From NCBI GenBank assembly GCA_052103955.1, contig JBQELO010000009.1:77083-141082 (forward strand): a DNA stretch of 64,000 nt, written 5' to 3'. Below the pieces are notes generated by a model. That model saw only the letters and a list, made by a program, of their open reading frames with translations, was not told the DNA's origin and did not search any database. Positions 25,913 to 36,000 of this stretch are shown here, piece after piece. Positions within the stretch are counted from its first letter, which is position 1; every line of letters starts with the position of its first letter. Origin of the DNA: Paenalcaligenes sp052103955 (GTDB taxonomy: Bacteria; Pseudomonadota; Gammaproteobacteria; Burkholderiales; Burkholderiaceae_B). A program made the translations under genes and the position numbers.

Positions 25913-27678
25913 CGCGCACCTCCTGTGAATGCCCAGTGTTGCGCTTGCTCGTAGTGCTGCCACAAGTTGGCATACGCACCCTGTTTTACTAACAATGACT
26001 CATGCGAGCCACGCTCTACTAAACGCCCCTGCTCAAATACCAGTATCTGGTCGGCATGACGAATGGTAGTTAAGCGATGCGCCACCATGACCACCGTTTT
26101 GCCACACATCAGGTTAGCTAGGGCAGCAATCAAGGCCGCCTCATTTTCAGGATCTGCAAACGCCGTCGCTTCGTCTAACACCAAAATGGGGCGGTTCTGC
26201 AAAATAGCGCGCGCAATGGTAATACGCTGGCGCTGACCACCGGATAAGAAGGTGCCGCGCTCGCCAGTGGGTGTGTCATACCCTTGCGCTAAACTCATAA
26301 TAAATTCATGCGCCTGCGCCGCTTTGGCCGCTGCAACAATGTCGTCCATGCTGGCCTCGGGCATACCTAACGCAATGTTCTCGGCAATGCTGCCCGCAAA
26401 CAAAAACGTGTCCTGAAACACAAAGGCCACCTGCTGCATTAAGGTCTGTGGCGACATGTCTCGCACATCCACGCCACCAATCTGAATGCTGCCCGATGTC
26501 ACATCCCAAAAACGTAGTATTAAGCGGGCGGCGGTTGTTTTCCCCGCGCCACTGGCCCCTACTAGGGCGGTCACACTACCTGGTAGTGCCTCAAAGCTCA
26601 CCTGGTCTAGCACCACAGCCTCGTTTTTCCCGTAGCTAAAGCTCACGTTCTCAAAGCGTAGACTGGCTTCAGCAGGGAAGGCACTGTCTACATCACTCAC
26701 GACGGGCAACGCCGGTTCCGCCAATATGTCTTGGATACGCTGAATGCTGATCTGCGTTTTCGCCACCAAATGCTTCAGTGACATCAGTGGCAGTAAAGAT
26801 TCCGCCATGCCAGTACCGACCAACAGGACGGCTATCCATGTCGCTGCATCCAGCTGTTCTTTGCTAACTAACCATGCTCCTAGCCACAACAACACCGCCA
26901 AGGTAGGCAGTGGGCTAAGAATAATCTGCGATAGTCTAGAAGAGGTACCTGCTCTTTTGTACCAACGTGTGACCACATCGCGGTACACCTCTAAGGCTCG
27001 CTGATACCGCCCAAAAGTGGCGGTTCCACTATCAAAGGTACGTACCACCGGCATCGCCTGCACGTACTCCACGACGGCAGCACCCACACTTTCTGTTGCC
27101 TCGTTATAGCGGCGCATCATCTCGTCACCACCACGCCACGCCAAGGCCACAGCGGCCACCCCTATCAGCAATACCGCCGTTGCCGCCAACGCCAATGGCC
27201 AATCCAACACAAACAACAACACAAACGTCAGTATTGGGGAAATATAGGCCCGCGCATACAGGGGAGACGAATCAGCCACAAAGACATGTAATGCCTTCAC
27301 ATCCTCCATCATGACTTTAGCTAACGCCCCTGCCCCCATGTTCTGCACATACCCTAGCGACACCGCTGCTAAATGCGTCGCCAATTGGGTACGCAACACC
27401 GTTTCTAGCCTAAATGCCGCAAAGTGCGATTGATTAAACGCGGTCAGCCGCAACACTAAGGCTGCGACGGTGAGCAGTAACGCCATCGCGAGTGGCCACC
27501 ACGGGTACTGCGTGTTGTCTAGCAATAACGCCTGCATCGCCCATGCCAACGCTACCGCCACCCCCAATGCTGCTGCGGCGCTGACCCCGGCCAACAGCAT
27601 AGAAAACCGTATCTGCCCACGAACGGGCTGCATAATGGCCCACGCGTTAGCCGAACTGCGATGAGATTCATTAGACAT
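25909..27678 (-). CDS. ABC half-transporter, YbtP/IrtA-like
   Basis: A 589-residue partner of the preceding half-transporter: six-helix domain (about 20-310), Walker A GASGAGKTT, signature LSGGQRQRITIARAIL, and Walker B LVLDEATAFADPENE. The AFADPENE variant after the Walker B Glu is characteristic of this siderophore-linked branch. There is no N-terminal siderophore-interaction (FAD) domain such as mycobacterial IrtA has. It lies 9 bases downstream of the MFS gene in one operon. Confidence 0.9.
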   Translation of the reverse strand: MSNESHRSSANAWAIMQPVRGQIRFSMLLAGVSAAAALGVAVALAWAMQALLLDNTQYPWWPLAMALLLTVAALVLRLTAFNQSHFAAFRLETVLRTQLATHLAAVSLGYVQNMGAGALAKVMMEDVKALHVFVADSSPLYARAYISPILTFVLLFVLDWPLALAATAVLLIGVAAVALAWRGGDEMMRRYNEATESVGAAVVEYVQAMPVVRTFDSGTATFGRYQRALEVYRDVVTRWYKRAGTSSRLSQIILSPLPTLAVLLWLGAWLVSKEQLDAATWIAVLLVGTGMAESLLPLMSLKHLVAKTQISIQRIQDILAEPALPVVSDVDSAFPAEASLRFENVSFSYGKNEAVVLDQVSFEALPGSVTALVGASGAGKTTAARLILRFWDVTSGSIQIGGVDVRDMSPQTLMQQVAFVFQDTFLFAGSIAENIALGMPEASMDDIVAAAKAAQAHEFIMSLAQGYDTPTGERGTFLSGGQRQRITIARAILQNRPILVLDEATAFADPENEAALIAALANLMCGKTVVMVAHRLTTIRHADQILVFEQGRLVERGSHESLLVKQGAYANLWQHYEQAQHWAFTGGAR

Positions 27679-27687
27679 ATCGCCCCC

Positions 27688-28959
27688 TTAGCCCTGCACC
27701 GCATCGACGACTACACGACTGTTTGCTTTTTGATCTTGCTGGCGCACCATCACCGTACCAATCAAGGTCAGAGCAGCCGCCAACCCAAAGCATGTGGCAT
27801 AACCAAAATGCTGTGATAACCAACCCGCTAGTACACCAGCCATACCCGCCAATAGCGCATCACCGCTTTGGAACATGGTGAAATCCACCCCTGCCTGTAA
27901 GGGCGAGGCTAGACTCATCAAGGTGGAATACAGCGCCACCCACAACACGCCCATCACCACAAACATCACCACCACCAGCCACGTCACTACCGATAGCGAT
28001 GCCGTCGGCGCTGCAATAGCCAACAAGGCCAACACACACGCTTTCAGCCCTACGGTTATCCAGACGGCACGCCCCCCTGGTACAAAACGTACAAAAAAGC
28101 CCCCTGCTACCGCACCGCCCAACCCAGCACCAATGTAGAGCGAACCAAACAACCACCCTACTTGATCTAGGTCCATGCCTTTATCCAACAAGAAAGGTCC
28201 AAACATCCCTAAGCTCAGCCGTATACCCACACTGGATACCAACAACATCAACAAGCCCAAGCGCACTTCTGGCCTACGTAGTGCGTACCACAAACTAGGC
28301 TGATGGTTGGTCTCTACATGCGACTTCCTAGCCGGTTCTTTGGTCATCACCATAGGCATAGTCAACAGCACAATCACTAGTCCAGTTGCCATTAAGGCGA
28401 CTTCCCAGCCCCACCAACGCACCAATAATAAAAACCCACCCGAACCCAACATCGCCCCTAGGTAAGCACCACCCACTTGTATGCTGTTCCCCCAGCCTCT
28501 ACGTCCTTCGGACAACTGGTCCACCACAAAACCATCGCAGGCAATATCTGCGGTTGCGGCCACTAAGGCGGCCACCAATAAGGCCCCCAGAATCCACCCT
28601 ATGTGCGACACCAGCGACAATTGCTCAAACCAGCACACCACGCCAATCACAAACAAAATAAAGGCCATCAGCCATTGCCCTAGCAGCACAATCTTTCTAG
28701 AACGTCGCTCTGCTACACCTTGTGGTAAACGCCAGCGTTCTATGTACGGCGCCCATAAAAAACGTACGCCCCAGGGCAACCACAACAACGCTGTCAACCC
28801 CGCAATTTCTAGCGATGCGCCCTCGTTACGCAACAACGTAGGCAATGCTTGCGTAATCAGGACCGTAATAATGGATTGGGTCACGTAAATGCCTGCCACA
28901 GCCAGTAATAACTGGCGTAAACCTAAGCGAGCTGCACTATCAGGCAAAGTGGTAGCCAT
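27688..28959 (-). CDS. RhtX/FptX/YbtX-like MFS siderophore carrier
   Basis: A ~423-residue major facilitator protein with about 12 helices. The first loop, GASLEIAGLTALLWLPWGVRFLWAPYIERW, is typical of the RhtX/FptX single-subunit siderophore permeases and their relative YbtX/AmpG. It sits first in the operon with the two ABC half-transporters and FyuA-like receptor, matching the ybtX neighbourhood in Yersinia. The start is placed at ATG 28959; an in-frame ATG at 29001 would add 14 residues with no clear family support. Confidence 0.88.
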   Translation of the reverse strand: MATTLPDSAARLGLRQLLLAVAGIYVTQSIITVLITQALPTLLRNEGASLEIAGLTALLWLPWGVRFLWAPYIERWRLPQGVAERRSRKIVLLGQWLMAFILFVIGVVCWFEQLSLVSHIGWILGALLVAALVAATADIACDGFVVDQLSEGRRGWGNSIQVGGAYLGAMLGSGGFLLLVRWWGWEVALMATGLVIVLLTMPMVMTKEPARKSHVETNHQPSLWYALRRPEVRLGLLMLLVSSVGIRLSLGMFGPFLLDKGMDLDQVGWLFGSLYIGAGLGGAVAGGFFVRFVPGGRAVWITVGLKACVLALLAIAAPTASLSVVTWLVVVMFVVMGVLWVALYSTLMSLASPLQAGVDFTMFQSGDALLAGMAGVLAGWLSQHFGYATCFGLAAALTLIGTVMVRQQDQKANSRVVVDAVQG

Positions 28960-29036
28960 CAGAACTAAACCTTTGAGTAAAAAATGTCGCTGTGAGCGCA
29001 TATGCTACGCACACACACCACAGAAAAACGATGATA

Positions 29037-29055
29037 ACAATTGACAATCATTATC
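29037..29055. promoter_or_regulatory. Candidate Fur box between the siderophore operon and its AraC regulator
   Basis: The 19-mer ending AATCATTATC agrees at 14 of 19 positions with the consensus GATAATGATAATCATTATC, and the surrounding bases hold further GATAA/ATTATC hexamers. It lies in the 129-base divergent promoter region between the MFS and AraC-type genes, so it could silence both directions when iron is plentiful. Confidence 0.65.
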
Positions 29056-29088
29056 AATATCATTTAGCCATATAATAAGAGTGTAAGC

Positions 29089-30150
29089 ATGAGCGATAGC
29101 GCCGTGAAAGGCTCATGCTTTACGGACAAAACATGTCAAATACGGAATATTTGTATGAATGGGCTATCTGCTGAGCTGCCACCTGCCATCGTTTCTCACA
29201 ATCCCGCCAAAATGGTTGAAAGCAAACTGGATGGCGTCCCGGATACGTGGCGTCAAACCATGCTGCTTGAGCGCCCTAACGAGGGCATCAACATTTGCAG
29301 CATGTACGGTAGCCCTGACCGCAACTGGGCCTTCCAATCAGAAACGGAGGCGGCACTGTCCATGAGCTTTTTAGTAAATGGACGTATAGAAGCAGCGATT
29401 GAAGATGGCGTCGATGTGCGCCTAGAAAATGAGCAGGTGATGCTGATGGCCTCTAACCAACCCATTAGCGGCTGGGATGTGTTCTTGGCAAATGACGACT
29501 TTAAGCTCGTCAACATACACATCACCGCTCAGGCTTTGCTGGGCCTTACAGGCATCAGCATAAACGATTTACTACAGCACATGCGCGCAGCAAGGCTGGA
29601 TATGCCTCATCTGGATGTCTGCATGAGTACGTTGCCACTGAACAGCAGTCTGCGACGTATTGCCGCTGAAATTGTGCACGCCCAGCACCGTTATGCTGGC
29701 TCGCCACTCAGCAAGCTCTTTCTCTGTGCCAAAGCGGCCGAAGCATTAACCACCATCGTCAGCCATGGTATCAACCAACATGGCAATATAGGCAGCGTAC
29801 GAGCACTGCCTACCGACAGACCTAAGGTGGTACGTGCCAAAGCATTATTAGAAAATGCCTATACTGAGAACTGGAATGTAGAGGCCTTAGCGAAAGCCGT
29901 GGGCTTAAATGAAAAACGTCTACAAGCGGGCTTTCAAGCCTTATTTGGCTGCTCGGTGCACGAGTGTTTAACCCGTATACGGTTAGATGTGGCGCTCGCC
30001 ATGCTAGCGCATGGTTTTTCTGTCACTCACACCGCACAAAGCGTGGGTTTTTCCACGAGTAGCCACTTCAGCAAAACCTTTAGCCAGCACATAGGTGTGC
30101 CGCCTAAACGCTGGGCTAAAGAGTGGCACTTGTCAGAAAATGCACACTAA
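29089..30150 (+). CDS. AraC-family regulator, YbtA/PchR-like
   Basis: A 353-residue regulator with a large N-terminal sensing domain and a C-terminal AraC double helix-turn-helix (about 245-345): WNVEALAKAVGLNEKRLQAGFQALFG, then SVTHTAQSVGFSTSSHFSKTFSQHIGVPPKRW. Size and architecture agree with YbtA and PchR, which bind ferric siderophore and activate the cognate uptake genes. It is divergent from the uptake operon and preceded by a Fur-box-like site, so dual Fur/siderophore control is likely. Confidence 0.9.
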   Translation: MSDSAVKGSCFTDKTCQIRNICMNGLSAELPPAIVSHNPAKMVESKLDGVPDTWRQTMLLERPNEGINICSMYGSPDRNWAFQSETEAALSMSFLVNGRIEAAIEDGVDVRLENEQVMLMASNQPISGWDVFLANDDFKLVNIHITAQALLGLTGISINDLLQHMRAARLDMPHLDVCMSTLPLNSSLRRIAAEIVHAQHRYAGSPLSKLFLCAKAAEALTTIVSHGINQHGNIGSVRALPTDRPKVVRAKALLENAYTENWNVEALAKAVGLNEKRLQAGFQALFGCSVHECLTRIRLDVALAMLAHGFSVTHTAQSVGFSTSSHFSKTFSQHIGVPPKRWAKEWHLSENAH

Positions 30151-30341
30151 CGCTGGCCGTTTAGCCCCCCCCACGTTACATCAACACGCCATCTAAGGGT
30201 TTATAGACACTGGTACGTCCTCATCACCAAGCCCATACGACACAGACAACGAGTTTTACACTCGAAAACCATAACTCCCATTGAACATCGCCCAAAAAAA
30301 GAATATAGAATGACGCCTACCCAGGTCAATGAGAGTATATT
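30151..30341. other. Right end of island 1, no gene seen
   Basis: The 190 bases after the AraC gene hold no supported gene. A C-run at 30166-30172 and AT-rich sequence lead into the att copy at 30342. No GGTGAGTAC arm repeat was found here, so the right end of island 1 lacks the obvious repeats of its left end. Confidence 0.5.
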
Positions 30342-30359
30342 CGCAGAATATTGAATGAC
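30342..30359 (+). other. att core 2 (junction between islands 1 and 2)
   Basis: CGCAGAATATTGAATGAC is identical over 18 bases to the end of yicC (5481-5498). It carries the yicC stop region but no upstream yicC coding sequence, as expected for an att generated by integration of a second element beside the first. Confidence 0.85.
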
Positions 30360-30441
30360 TTCAATCAGCGCCCATAAAGCTCAACAAACCCAATAAATAC
30401 AAGCACTTCAAGATTTACCTCACTCCACGGAACTCAACAGT

Positions 30442-30519
30442 TACCCACCACTATCAACACTACACTGGTGGGTACATTGGTGGGTATACTAGGGTTTTTC
30501 CATGTAGTAGTGGTGGGTA
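30442..30519. repeat. Arm-type repeats TGGTGGGTA of integrase 2
   Basis: TGGTGGGTA occurs at 30466-30474, 30478-30486 (12-base spacing) and 30511-30519, plus an inverted copy TACCCACCA at 30442-30450. They lie between att core 2 and the integrase start, the same place as the GGTGAGTAC pair in island 1. Candidate arm-binding sites, also placed to let the integrase control its own promoter. Confidence 0.6.
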
Positions 30520-30534
30520 CTTTTGGAGTGCTTT

Positions 30535-31743
30535 ATGGCCAGCCTTACCAGCAAAACAGTTAGTGCAAAAATCAAGGGAGCGCCTGGCCGCTATGCCGAT
30601 GGTGGAGGCCTTTATCTCGTAGTCCCTAAAGCAGGACGTTCATATTGGATGCTACGCTTCACATCCAACGGAAAACGTAAAGAAATGACGCTAGGCAAAG
30701 TGGATGACCTCTCCCTTGCCGATGCCAGAACAGAAGCTGCGCTAAAGATGAAGCAGCACCGTGAGGGTCTTGATCCGCTTATAGAGAAAAAAAGAGCCAT
30801 ATACGGCCCTATGGATACCGTAGATGATCTATTTACTGACTGGCATGAAGGCAACATAAAACGCCTTAAACACCACCACACCCCCTTTCGGGTCTACACC
30901 AAAGACATCGCCCCCGTGATCGGACAAATGCAGCCAACAGCCGTCACAGGGCGAGACATTAGGCAAATCCTACGCAACATAACAGAAAGCAATAGGCCCA
31001 CTATTGCTAACGACGCCCTGCTCTACTGCAAGCAACTGTTTAACCATGCCATCAAGCTGGATATCATCACTCACAACCCTGCTAGTGCTTTCGATGTAGT
31101 GGATGCCGGGGGCGTAGAAAACAGCAGAGACAGAGCCTTAACACTAGAAGAACTCTCTTTCGTGTTTAAAAAATTCAGAGAAGAGATAGACAGCTTCACA
31201 CGCGATAACTACTTAGCTTGCGCCCTTTTGATGCTACTAGGGGTACGCAAGGGCGAGTTAACTGAGGCACGCTGGAGTGAGTTCGACCTAGATGCAAAGG
31301 TTTGGTACCTACCTAACGAACGCAGTAAGTCTGGTGCCGCTATTGATATCCCCTTACCGGACTTAGCCCTTCAGTGGCTACAGGAGCTCAAAGTTCGTGC
31401 CTTTGGCTCTCCTTATGTCTTCCCCAACAGAAGACCAAGCAAAGCACCCCATATGGGTAAAGACACCTTAAACCGGGCGATAGCGAAATTGTTTGGCAAA
31501 GAGCCAGGTAAGGCTGTACAGCCCGAAAATAAGATGGGGGATCTGGAGTACTTCACCGTACACGACTTACGGCGTACATGCAGGAGCTTATTGGCTGCTA
31601 TAGGCGTGCCTAGTCATGTAGCTGAGCGATGCTTGAACCATAAGCTTAAAGGCGTAGAGGGGATTTATAATCGGCATGATTATTTTGATGAAAGGCGTGA
31701 GGCCCTAGTACAGCTTGCTGTGACGCTCAAACGTCTGCTGTGA
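30535..31743 (+). CDS. Tyrosine integrase 2 (DUF4102/P4-type)
   Basis: A 402-residue tyrosine recombinase with the same domain plan as integrase 1: arm-binding region ~1-90, core-binding ~100-190, catalytic domain with GVRKGEL, HDLRRT and NHKLKGVEGIYNRHDY. The ATG at 30535 has GGAG seven bases upstream; a TTG at 30523 would bury that site. Between the two integrases, 14 of the first ~50 residues differ, while the catalytic half is nearly the same. Confidence 0.93.
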   Translation: MASLTSKTVSAKIKGAPGRYADGGGLYLVVPKAGRSYWMLRFTSNGKRKEMTLGKVDDLSLADARTEAALKMKQHREGLDPLIEKKRAIYGPMDTVDDLFTDWHEGNIKRLKHHHTPFRVYTKDIAPVIGQMQPTAVTGRDIRQILRNITESNRPTIANDALLYCKQLFNHAIKLDIITHNPASAFDVVDAGGVENSRDRALTLEELSFVFKKFREEIDSFTRDNYLACALLMLLGVRKGELTEARWSEFDLDAKVWYLPNERSKSGAAIDIPLPDLALQWLQELKVRAFGSPYVFPNRRPSKAPHMGKDTLNRAIAKLFGKEPGKAVQPENKMGDLEYFTVHDLRRTCRSLLAAIGVPSHVAERCLNHKLKGVEGIYNRHDYFDERREALVQLAVTLKRLL

Positions 31744-32303
31744 TATCGTTTCAATCGATACTATGCAACTTAGAATCCCATGCCACAAGGCATGTCTATT
31801 CCCATGTTCAAAACCTGTCTGTTTTGGTGGAGCAATGCGCGAGACCAGCTATGCCGACGACCTGCTTGAACGTGTGCTTCTATCGTGAACGACACTATTC
31901 ACATAAAGTCAGGGGTTGGCTACTATTCGATGCTCGCGTGTATGCTTGGCTCACACGACCACGACGTAGAATGGCTCTGACTTTCCATAGAGGCGATTCT
32001 CCCTTTTACCGATCAGAAAGGCCTCCACTAGATGTACCCCACGGTAGAATAGCTCCTCGCGACGTGAGAAACCCGTGTCGCTAGGGTAGAAATCACCCCG
32101 TAGCACATTAGCATCGTATGCACTCGATTGTTGATTCACAAATAATATCGATAACTACCAGCAACTTATAAAAACCAAAACGAACAATGCCATAAGTGGA
32201 CATGGGGAATGTGGCTGACGCTCGCGACACTTGGCATCGATGACGGATATCATCGATAAAGCGATCGTTCGCTGATCATCTCATGCTTTTTAGAAGTACC
32301 AGT
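31744..32303. other. Gap after integrase 2, one doubtful small frame
   Basis: No established gene is seen. On the minus strand a frame of about 62 codons (31951-32139, GTG start) includes LRGDFYPSDTGFSRREELFYRG and ends EPFYVVVV. It looks more protein-like than random but matches no family I know and lacks a clear ribosome site. It could be a remnant. Further right is AT-rich sequence with ATCGAT-like repeats. Confidence 0.3.
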
Positions 32304-33068
32304 TCATTCCGGTGCCGCGTCTTTAGGTTGATCTGAGCTTTCTAAGTCACTCACTATCTTCTCAAATTCAGCCCGCAGCTCGGACGCCATGACCTCAAAC
32401 GAATCCAGCTTTTCAATGCGCTTCTTCATATCCTCAACCCGACGGCGATCGACGCGCGATCTCTCACTTAATCGATTGTAGAGTAATTCGCTTATCTGAA
32501 TATCGAAATCGATCAAGCCAGCCTTGGATGCCACATTGACCCACTCCGAAGCGGCTTCGCCGGCATGCTCAGCCGCTTTGTCTATACCTATGCCTATCAA
32601 CATGCGGGCGATAGCATCGCAATTTTTTGAAAAGGTTAGCCAACGCATTGCATCCTCACTCGTTGAGCACTCAGAGCTTGGGAACATACGCCTGTAGAAT
32701 AGATGCTCGCCCTCAGGGTTAAGCAATCGCAAGGTTTCAATGATTGGAACCAAGTCTTGAAACGGCTTGGAGGCACCAGTCAGCGAAGCACGGTGTGCCC
32801 AAAGCTCCAGAATGGCGGTGGCGCAACGCTCCTTAGCGGCGTTACTTGTGGCAGGGTCTACCGTTTCGCACTCAGCAATTAGCTCCGCGATGTGGTGCGC
32901 CATCCACTGCGATAGGAGATCGTCATCGTCGGCCTTTAGAGCGGCGACGAGCTTGCGGCCTAGGCTTAAGATCGGATCGGACACTGACGGGCTCTTTGCC
33001 TTCTTCGAAGAGGATAATTTGCGTGGTTGATCTGGCATCGCGCACCTCGCTTTCTCGTAAACTGTCAT
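32304..33068 (-). CDS. Small partner of the Avs-like protein, unknown function
   Basis: Unrecognised protein of 254 residues (or 244 from the ATG at 33038). Its start overlaps the end of the 2100-residue gene by 146 (or 116) bases in another frame. The N-terminus is Lys/Ser-rich; the middle is helical (ALKADDDDLLSQWMAHHIAELI, CATAILELWAHRA); residues ~205-250 form a charged, probably coiled-coil tail (DRRRVEDMKKRIEKL, LRAEFEKIVSDLES). No catalytic motif, membrane helix or signal peptide is evident. Coupled placement suggests a regulator, adaptor or accessory of the large NTPase; that is inference. Confidence 0.8.
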   Translation of the reverse strand: MTVYEKARCAMPDQPRKLSSSKKAKSPSVSDPILSLGRKLVAALKADDDDLLSQWMAHHIAELIAECETVDPATSNAAKERCATAILELWAHRASLTGASKPFQDLVPIIETLRLLNPEGEHLFYRRMFPSSECSTSEDAMRWLTFSKNCDAIARMLIGIGIDKAAEHAGEAASEWVNVASKAGLIDFDIQISELLYNRLSERSRVDRRRVEDMKKRIEKLDSFEVMASELRAEFEKIVSDLESSDQPKDAAPE

Positions 33069-36000
33069 ATCGCGAATAAGCCCTCCGTCGTTCTGCTCTC
33101 ACCTCTACAACAAGGCTCATGTTTGTCTCCTTTAGGAGGCTATCAATAAGAGAGGGGTGAGCTATTACTCGCCGTCCGTGGTCGTGTCGCCCATCCTCAT
33201 CTGGTGATCCTTCGCTCCAAATCTCGGACACGCACGCCACTGTACCATCCAACTGCCAAGTTCGTCCGGTTGCGTCTGCTTCCAAGCCCAACAGAGCGAC
33301 AATATTTTCAGACGGTGCAAGTGTGCGATGCCCAACATCAGCTGCCCACCCATCAAACTTATCGAGTCCTTCTTCATCACGACCAAGTTCAAAAATCCAT
33401 CCTCTGAGGATGTAGTTTCCGTTTGAAATGTCGCTCTCTTGCTCGTCAGAATAAGGAAGCCGGTGGTCATATCGGTCTTCATGGCTCTGCAATGCACGGA
33501 CGAGAGCAGGAGCGGTGTCCTTCGAAACGAGCGCACTTCTGACAGATATTTTCTGCTGCCTTCGGCTGGCACAGACTGCCCATCTCCCTGACGTCACAAC
33601 CCTTCCATTCGGGAGAAGGGAAAAGCCATCCACTTTTTCGTCGTCCAACGACGATGGCCAATCTTCGTCCTTTATCGCCGGTAGGGAAACACATTCTGTC
33701 GGAGAAGTGTCACGACGATCCGCTAACCAGAGTCCATCGCTTCGTGTAAGGCCTTGCGAACGCAACCAGCGCCGAAACGTGCGCCAATCATCGTCTGGCT
33801 CTTGGAGGTCTTCATGTAACGGGTGCTCGTCGAGGAGTTTCCCTGCCAACGTCATTGTCGCGTGGTAAGACAGATAAAATTGAAGATCATCGACGGCGCT
33901 AGCCTCTCCTCGAATACGCCTAGCCTTGTCTCTGAAATATTCCCTCGTTGCGCGGACGTCCTTGTTATAACCCCCGTCGTCATCGAGGCCCCAATCATCT
34001 CTGATTATCTTTTCTGCCTCAATTTTCATCTCTGTGTCTGAGATTGCAAAGGCTCTGCCCAGCGGGCTCAAAAAGTATTTTGGAAAATCAAGGCCAAAGT
34101 GAAAGCGATATTCATCCCATTTTCGTTCAATTGAGCGCCCCTTGCGGATTCTGTCAAAACCTTTGGAGTCAACAACCGGAAACTTGGACTTATTTACTGC
34201 TGATAGCGCATCGACTTGTCCCTTTTCTAGCAATATTTTTTTACTTTTGTGCAGGGTTAACAGAGCCTCGGCGGCAAATGAGCGAATTAGTACGTGCCGA
34301 TTATTTGGAGACGTTTGGTCCAGAAGATAGTTTTTGCAGCGAGCGATGGTCGCCGGACTTTCCTGAGCTGCTCTTGCAAGGCTGATCGCAAGCCACTGCA
34401 TGGCATGAAGATCGTAGAAGCGAAGTTCTGCGTCGACAAATGGCCCGGCCGATTTCTGGCTAGCAAACTTCATTAGATGGTCAATGACGACCGTGCGGTC
34501 GAGCGAGGCCAGCATTCGTATGGAGTGAGCTGCGTTCCACCTTCTTTCTGCCTCCGGCGACCCAAGCGCTACCCAAAGGTAGCCAGCTACCGAAGCCTCG
34601 ACGGTTGATGGAGGGACGAGCTCAATCGACCAAGGGCCATCCCCATCCGATACTTCATATAGCGGCTCCAACAGGTTGAGGGCGAAGCTAAGAGCTTCTC
34701 TTGCCTGTTCAACGGACAGGAGTGCTGCGAGTACCCCTACAAGTTGAAATAGGTCGTTTGCTCCCGAAGGCACCGTTGTCTGACCAATCGCATCGACGGC
34801 TTCTGCCAGAAGCTCTTGCACGGTGAGGCCGCTCGTTTCGCTTGCGAGCTCATGCGGAAGAGGCTGATAGTAGCGGCTCGCACTGATGCTGAAGCACTCT
34901 AAGCGATAAACCTGCTTAACAAGTGCCTGAATAGCTGGTGCAACAGAGACACGAGACTTCCAGCTCGTTGGAATTACACCCAACAGCCCCCTAAGCTCAT
35001 AGCGCCCGACTGTCCCGGAGCGAGCTAGTACATCAAGGAAATTAGCTTCTGAGCCTGCCTTCAGCCTACCGATTGCGGCGTCATAAAACCGACTTGAATC
35101 AAATCCTCTATCCAGCTTCTTATATCGAGCGAAGGCGCCATTCATCCCAAAGGGATCTAGTAGATCTGTTTCGTTGAAAACCGCGGCCCAGTTGATTGCC
35201 TGCTTTCCTGTTGAATGGGTTGTCCCGTTTCGTTGCCCCAGTTCCTCAGAGCGAGTGGTCGCCTCGATCATTCCATACGCGATGGTCGAAGGAAGCTCCA
35301 ATGCGTCCAGAGTTTTTCCTATTTTCCGCCAATCTGAGGCCCCTCCCCCACTAAAACGTGCATAACGGAGAAATGCTGTAGCTATCGAAGTTCGCTCCGC
35401 TTTACCGTCAGCGCCATTGAGTGCAGCGTTGAGAACTGCAGGTAAGTTCCACCAACCTCTCATCGGCAACAAACAAAGCGAAGCAATCGGGTCTAGATGC
35501 CCACTATCCCGCAATGCTTCGACAAGCTCTGGAAGAATGCGAAATTCATTTCCAAAATTTCTATCCAGCCAACGACTGACAATCGCTGGCCCGGATCGGT
35601 GGGAAAGCCCTGTGAGTGCCTCAACGGTGTGGCTCCAAGGAAAATGTTTATCCCGTGCAACGTATTCGTATGTGAGCTCAGCAGCTCGCGCGAACTGGTA
35701 AGCCCTTTCTGGATCATCCATCGGTACCGCCGCGCTGGCACTTGCGAGATGAAGAATTGCCTCCCAACGATGGAGATTCTCGGAGCCAATGCGGCTCGCC
35801 ACAACGATAGCCTCATTGAAATATTGTCGGGCTTCCGCTTCGCTTGATGTCAGCACGGAGCGGCATACCGAAATTAGGGCATCGGCCTTGCTATCTGCCT
35901 CCTCTCGCTCGCCCGCGCCGAGCTTGTAGGCCTCTGCCGCGATGTCTAACGCAAAGCTGTGCAGCCCTAACGATGCCGCCCGCCTCGCAATTGCGGTTAG

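Larger units (their letters stand above)
5477..30359. mobile_element. Integrated island 1 in the yicC 3' end (iron/nutrient uptake cargo)
   Basis: The borders are the att core at the yicC end (5477-5498) and its copy at 30342-30359. The integrase lies right after the left att, as in integrases that use the 3' end of a gene. Cargo is an ABC transporter operon with two small-molecule enzymes, FecI/FecR-type signalling, two TonB receptors and a siderophore importer. No relaxase or type IV secretion gene is visible, so it would need help to transfer. Mobilizable islands inserted in yicC are known in Vibrio and relatives; whether this element is related is inference. Confidence 0.75.

Noticed and set aside
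23305..28888. Several long plus-strand frames opposite the siderophore transporter genes
   Set aside because: They are Pro/Thr/His-rich reverse-complement artefacts of GC-biased membrane-protein genes, with no family resemblance.
30442..30519. Short repeats near integrase 2 as a CRISPR or plasmid iteron array
   Set aside because: Units are only 9 bases, spacing is 12 then irregular, one copy is inverted, and no cas or rep gene is present; position beside att favours integrase arm sites.
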